In this document: positions 60,690 through 64,000 of the stretch, in pieces
Numbering within the stretch: position 1 is the first letter of the stretch
How the letters are laid out: the number at the start of each line of letters is the position of its first letter
Assembly (NCBI RefSeq): GCF_020404765.1
Contig: NZ_JAIVEM010000088.1
Location: 62,001 to 126,000 of the forward strand
DNA: 64,000 nucleotides
Direction: 5' to 3'
Source: Paenibacillus sp. BJ-4
Lineage (GTDB): Bacteria > Bacillota > Bacilli > Paenibacillales > Paenibacillaceae
Notes under the pieces: model-generated
Told to the model about the DNA's origin: nothing
Databases searched by the model: none
What the model saw: only the letters and a program-made list of their open reading frames with translations
Made by a program: the position numbers and the translations under genes

Positions 60690-62201
60690 ATGAAAAGACG
60701 GACCCTATTACTCAGTATGATCGCGTTATTGTTATTCAGCTCTAATGCATGGGCGGCCGAAAAGGAGTCTACGCCCGGTATTCGTTCCTATAATTCCGGG
60801 AGTCTGATTCAATCCGATGGAAGCTTGTGGTTGTGGGGCTATAATCAATCTGTTCCTACTCGCGTAGAAGATAAGCCGAACGTTGTAAAAACATTTTCTA
60901 ATATCTTCAACGAAGGCGACCTGGTATTTACCTTACAAGATCATTCCGCTTGGTATGTACCAAGAAACAATATTTCTGAAGCCGTAAAATTCATTCCTCT
61001 GGAAGGACTACAGAACCTCGAAGCTGTAAGTGGTTTAAATCATGTGCTTGCTCTGAGCACCGAAGGCAGCATATATTTCGCTGATCGACTCAACAATGAC
61101 GACATCTTGGGTCCTTTTCAACCTCTATCTGGCGTCGACGGGGTTGCAAATATAGACAGCTATTATGAAGAAAGACCGGAATATGAGGAAGGCTGGATTT
61201 TCTTAAAAAAAGACGGCAGTGTGTGGAAAAACACAAAAGGCTTGCAGGGTTTTAAACCTATTTCCTCCTTGAAGGATATTACGGCAATCGCGAAAAACAT
61301 AGCCTTAAAAAAAGACGGTACCGTATGGACATGGCCCAAGGAATTTGATACAAACGCTTCCTTATCCGACACTTCAACTGCATCACAGATTCAATCCTTA
61401 ACAGGAATCCAAACAATCAAATCCAATGGTCTTACCAATCTTGCGATGGATCGGCAAGGCCGGCTGTGGTTCTGGGGTGCTACAGTCACAGGCTCCTCGG
61501 ATGCTACAACCTATCATAACGAAAATACTCCTGTACTGTTGACTGGTGTAAAGAATGTTAAAGACGCCTTCATCGTTGAGCGTTCCATCCTTGCACTGAC
61601 CACAGAGGGGAGTGTTTATGCAGCGTCCTTGGACGGGGAAAAATTATTGCCGAATGCCCACTTTACATTACTGGCCCAAAATATTCAAAGCATCAAAGCA
61701 GGTCCAAGACATGTAATCATGCAAAAAACGGACGGCACCCTGTGGGGGTGGGGGGTTAACAAGCATGCGCAGCTCGGCATAGGGGATTATGAATTTCTTT
61801 ATAGTACGCCAGTTCCTGTACAAAAGCCGATTCTCGTCCGTCTCAACGGTACACCTGTCCCCCTGAGTAATGGTGTAATTACTCGGAACGGGCAGGCGTT
61901 CATTCCCCTCCGTTCTGTTTTTGACAAGCTGGGGGCTGAAGTCACCTTTGACACCAACAATAAAGTAGCGAAGATTATTCAGTCCAAGGCTGGAGCTAAT
62001 CCTGTCTCTCTACAATTGAATCTCAAAACCAGCCAAACAACAGTGAACGGTAAACCTGTGGATCTTACCAACCCTCCTTTCACTGTGAACGGTATTGCCT
62101 ATCTTCCTCTGCGCTTAATCAGCGAGACGTTAGGGGCCAAGGTAGATTGGATACAAAAGGAAGGTACTATCACCATCACGACCGTCACCACGACGAAATA
62201 A
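60690..62201 (+). CDS. secreted RCC1-like propeller protein with C-terminal stalk (copper amine oxidase N-like) domain
   Basis: A 503-residue exported protein. The signal peptide ends at AWA-AEK (residue 23). Residues about 28-385 hold degenerate RCC1-type beta-propeller repeats, each with a GSLW/WGW-like strand: GSLIQSDGSLWLWGYNQS, DGSVWKNTKG, KKDGTVWTWP, QGRLWFWGAT and TDGTLWGWGVNKHAQLGIGD. Residues about 390-503 are two stalk-domain halves (VRLNGTPVPLSNGVITRNGQ then AFIPLRSVFDKLGAEV; TVNGKPVDLTNPPFTVNGIA then YLPLRLISETLGAKV). The stalk domain is common in Paenibacillus surface proteins and probably mediates wall or self association. Function is unknown; it stands alone with its own terminator. 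Confidence 0.85.
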   Translation: MKRRTLLLSMIALLLFSSNAWAAEKESTPGIRSYNSGSLIQSDGSLWLWGYNQSVPTRVEDKPNVVKTFSNIFNEGDLVFTLQDHSAWYVPRNNISEAVKFIPLEGLQNLEAVSGLNHVLALSTEGSIYFADRLNNDDILGPFQPLSGVDGVANIDSYYEERPEYEEGWIFLKKDGSVWKNTKGLQGFKPISSLKDITAIAKNIALKKDGTVWTWPKEFDTNASLSDTSTASQIQSLTGIQTIKSNGLTNLAMDRQGRLWFWGATVTGSSDATTYHNENTPVLLTGVKNVKDAFIVERSILALTTEGSVYAASLDGEKLLPNAHFTLLAQNIQSIKAGPRHVIMQKTDGTLWGWGVNKHAQLGIGDYEFLYSTPVPVQKPILVRLNGTPVPLSNGVITRNGQAFIPLRSVFDKLGAEVTFDTNNKVAKIIQSKAGANPVSLQLNLKTSQTTVNGKPVDLTNPPFTVNGIAYLPLRLISETLGAKVDWIQKEGTITITTVTTTK

Positions 62202-62257
62202 GAAGATTAACCAGGAGAATATACTAACCAAATCAGATCCAGCAGATCTCCATAAAA

Positions 62258-62300
62258 CGAACCAGTCGAAACCTATATTATGTTTGGGCTGGTTCTTTAT
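62258..62300. terminator. terminator after the RCC1-like gene
   Basis: GAACCAG and CTGGTTC arms with partial inner pairing, followed by TTTATTGC. Convergent genes share it. Confidence 0.6.
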
Positions 62301-62332
62301 TGCTTTATTAAGGTCTTTTGCAGGCTACATAC

Positions 62333-62578
62333 TCACCCGTTTTGATTGATGCTCGCAATTTCCTTAAAGCTTTCATCACTTTTCAGAGGACATGACAATT
62401 CATTGCAGCGTAGAATCTTGCCGTCTTTAAATTCAAAAATGGCAATCAGCTCGACCTGCCCCTGTTTTCCATCTTTTTTTGTAATATCTACGGTATAGCG
62501 TAAAGTTGCAGTTTGTAGCTCGTCATTATACATTTGGGTTAGAAATACTTTTACCTCTGCTCTGTTCAATGTGCTCAC
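62333..62578 (-). CDS. NTF2-like (SnoaL) protein, probably truncated
   Basis: An 81-residue frame starting at GTG 62578, with ATGGAG just upstream. It reads STLNRAEVKVFLTQMYNDEL then the two long strands TATLRYTVDITKKDGKQGQV and ELIAIFEFKDGKILRCNELS, the sheet of the nuclear-transport-factor-2 fold. Usual family members have 110-140 residues with two or three N-terminal helices and a first strand that are missing here. It may be a fragment or a short variant. It lies just after the frameshifted end of marR, and the same damage may have touched both. Confidence 0.55.
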   Translation of the reverse strand: MSTLNRAEVKVFLTQMYNDELQTATLRYTVDITKKDGKQGQVELIAIFEFKDGKILRCNELSCPLKSDESFKEIASINQNG

Positions 62579-62679
62579 TCCATATCTTTACAGTAGTTGG
62601 GACCATGCATGAAGAAACCGGATGACTACGTCTAATTCATCTTCCGAAAAGGCATCAAATAATTGTTCATATTGTTCCT

Positions 62680-63057
62680 TTAATTGTTATGCATCTGATC
62701 ATGTACAGCCGCCAGCTGCCTACCTTTATCCGTTACGTCATAATATAATTCTTTCTGATTGTCCGATTTTTTGGACGTCAATAATAATTGATGTTCAACT
62801 AGAATATTCACGGCTTTGGTGACCGCCGGTTTGGAAACATGCAGTTCAGCAGCCAATGATGCGTTATTCATACCGCACTGATTGCTATTGACCAGCGAAA
62901 GTATATGAAGCTGGGTAATCGTCCATCTTCGTTTTTCTCTCATCACGTCTTCTGTTAGAGCCTCTAGCAAAGCTTGACGCTTCTGTGTACTTCTCTCTCT
63001 CGCCAATAGAAAATGTTGAACTGCCTCAAAGGTAAGTTCGTGTTTTGGACGCTTCAT
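62680..63057 (-). CDS. MarR-family regulator with frameshifted C-terminus
   Basis: A 125-residue MarR protein. The winged helix is present: WTITQLHILSLVNSNQCGMN, NASLAAELHVSKPAVTKAVN as the DNA-contacting helix, and the wing HQLLLTSKKSDNQKELYYDV then TDKGRQL. The frame stops early at DQMHNN. One base shifted, the DNA continues QLKEQYEQLFDAFSEDELDV then VIRFLHAWSQLL to a stop at 62588-62590, which is the normal last helix of MarR used for dimerisation. The full gene was therefore about 157 codons, and the single-base loss near 62683-62690 should weaken dimer formation. GGGAGAGG precedes the ATG. A palindromic operator lies just upstream, so autoregulation is likely. Confidence 0.8.
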   Translation of the reverse strand: MKRPKHELTFEAVQHFLLARERSTQKRQALLEALTEDVMREKRRWTITQLHILSLVNSNQCGMNNASLAAELHVSKPAVTKAVNILVEHQLLLTSKKSDNQKELYYDVTDKGRQLAAVHDQMHNN

Positions 63058-63072
63058 AGTACCTCTCCCTTT

Positions 63073-63111
63073 TTGTTAACCGGTTAGTAAAAATAGTTTA
63101 CTGGTTAACAA
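63073..63111. promoter_or_regulatory. probable MarR operator
   Basis: TTGTTAACCGGTTAGTAAA and TTTACTGGTTAACAA form an imperfect inverted repeat centred about 35 bases upstream of the marR start codon, with a nested GTTAACCGGTTA-like half. TTAACC/GGTTAA palindromes of this kind are typical MarR sites. Confidence 0.65.
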
Positions 63112-63174
63112 AATAATTGTCGATATGGTGCCTTATGCTGAAACCAGCGTATCTTGGCAAAATTCCTGATCCAA

Positions 63175-63225
63175 CAAAAAAAGCACCCCACTCACGGCTA
63201 TACTGCCCATGTAGTGAAGTGCTTA
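63175..63225 (-). terminator. terminator of the siderophore-binding protein gene
   Basis: AAGCACTTCACT pairs imperfectly with GAGTGGGGTGCTT on the minus strand, followed by TTTTTG, about 20 bases after the stop at 63244. Confidence 0.75.
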
Positions 63226-63243
63226 CGAATGTAAGTAGATCGT

Positions 63244-64000
63244 TTACTTAATTTTATCTTTATTCTCTTTTTCTCTTTCAACCAGCATATCCACGATCAT
63301 ATCAATCTGTCCGGTAATAGCGATCGGATCATAACGATAATACGTATCAAAATCGTTAAAGAATACTCTATTATTCTTCACCGCAGGCAGGTTCCCCCAG
63401 ACAGCGGATGACTTCAGTTGCTTAAGCGCGTCACCCTTTTTCTCCGGATCATAGGTCGTCAGGAACATATAATCTGCGTCATATTGCGGCAGTACCTCCA
63501 TCGAAAGCTGTATAGTTTGTTCCTTGGAGTTAGCTGTCTTCTTCGGCATGTTCAGCTTGAGCGCATTGTAGACAGCTTGTCCACCCCGACCCGCATTATC
63601 TCCAAATATCCAAAGTGCATTCTTGTCCGTCAGCTCATACAGGCCGAAGGTTGCCTTTTCGTCAATAACGCCTTTAAGACGTGCGCGGCCTTCAGCAGCT
63701 TTTTTGTCAAATGCAGCGATAAATTGCTCTGCCTTCTCTTTCTCCCCGGTGATGTCACCGAACAGCTTGACTGTATCGTATATATTAGTCGTCGTTCCGT
63801 ACGGAATATACAGGGTAGGTGCGATTTTAGACAACGCCTCATAGTTCGTATCCTTCATAACCACGATCAGATCGGGTTTGAGTTCCAGCGTCTTCTCCAA
63901 ATTGGTCGGGTCGCCGACTTCTTGGGTCCCTTTTTTCTTCAGCAAATCCGTCAGAAAAGGATTTTGAAACGCAGTCGGTTCCACACCCACCACGTTAGCT
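63244..64000 (-). CDS. iron-siderophore-type ABC transporter substrate-binding protein (5' end beyond window)
   Basis: At least 252 C-terminal residues of a class III (FecB/BtuF-type) binding protein; the frame is open to the window edge. It has GDPTNLEKTLELKPDLIVVM near the visible start, then a long linking helix (TVKLFGDITGEKEKAEQFIA). The second lobe contains GLYELTDKNALWIFGDNAGR and QYDADYMFLTTYDPEKKG, and it ends AVKNNRVFFNDFDTYYRYDP and a lysine-rich tail. Such proteins capture ferric siderophores or haem for FecCD-type permeases; the ligand cannot be told. The lipoprotein signal should lie beyond 64000, as should the permease genes if present. Confidence 0.88.
   Translation of the reverse strand, partial: ANVVGVEPTAFQNPFLTDLLKKKGTQEVGDPTNLEKTLELKPDLIVVMKDTNYEALSKIAPTLYIPYGTTTNIYDTVKLFGDITGEKEKAEQFIAAFDKKAAEGRARLKGVIDEKATFGLYELTDKNALWIFGDNAGRGGQAVYNALKLNMPKKTANSKEQTIQLSMEVLPQYDADYMFLTTYDPEKKGDALKQLKSSAVWGNLPAVKNNRVFFNDFDTYYRYDPIAITGQIDMIVDMLVEREKENKDKIK

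Noticed and set aside
1..64000. CRISPR arrays, tRNA or rRNA genes, prophage modules, intact transposases
   Set aside because: None was recognised when reading both strands; the only repeats are the short palindromes and direct repeats listed. A covariance-model tRNA search was not possible.

Overview
The window looks like chromosome from a Paenibacillus of the polymyxa group. The evidence is gene content and style: moderate GC, strong GGAGG ribosome sites, SLH-anchored surface proteins, several secreted pectin and glucan depolymerases, a des-desK-desR cold-shock operon, dgk/dck, and TPP and ZTP riboswitches. No rRNA, tRNA, CRISPR array, prophage or intact insertion sequence was seen. This assignment is inference from content; no database was searched.

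Left part (1-12.8 kb). A minus-strand tellurium-type stress array holds four TerD-family genes (the first cut by the window edge) and a TerB gene. A gutted ATP-grasp gene lies just beyond it. Then come a YcxB-like membrane protein, an SH3 lipoprotein, a WXG100-headed protein, a Cof-type HAD phosphatase, a formate/nitrite-type channel, an HPr-like protein without the catalytic histidine, an IseA-type autolysin inhibitor with a long Ala/Pro linker, a rhamnogalacturonan lyase behind a perfect cre box, YpsA and a HesB-like protein.

13-25 kb is a surface and polysaccharide block. It holds two large paralogous proteins with SLH domains, a beta-helix-like region, tandem cadherin-like repeats and an end domain. 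One of them is split by a single-base loss in a T run. A GH30 and a GH3 enzyme follow, each with its own terminator.

25-32.6 kb carries a sugar-type dehydrogenase, a GNAT acetyltransferase and a two-gene operon. That operon encodes a 139-aa beta-grasp-like protein ending in Gly-Gly-Leu-Trp and a 1654-aa DUF4132 protein. An SOS-like box lies upstream and a 116-bp inverted-repeat element sits at the 3' end. This operon is the best candidate in the window for an undescribed system.

32.8-45.7 kb holds a methionine ABC importer whose ATPase lacks the usual regulatory domain, a TPP-riboswitch-controlled ECF thiamine-precursor transporter (ykoE-D-C type), tatD, and what looks like a collapsed RNA-repair locus: a Hen1 remnant, an intact nucleotidyltransferase and a scrambled gene, facing two divergent WYL regulator genes. 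An aldo/keto reductase and cysteine synthase follow.

45.9-64 kb holds an MFS exporter, a DUF1036 protein, a glycosyltransferase/kinase-like pair, a PL3 pectate lyase, aroK and aroD, a second dehydrogenase, dgk-dck, des-desK-desR, a ZTP-riboswitch-controlled folD-fchA operon, an RCC1/stalk-domain secreted protein, a frameshifted MarR gene with an NTF2-like fragment, and the 3' part of an iron-siderophore-type binding protein gene.
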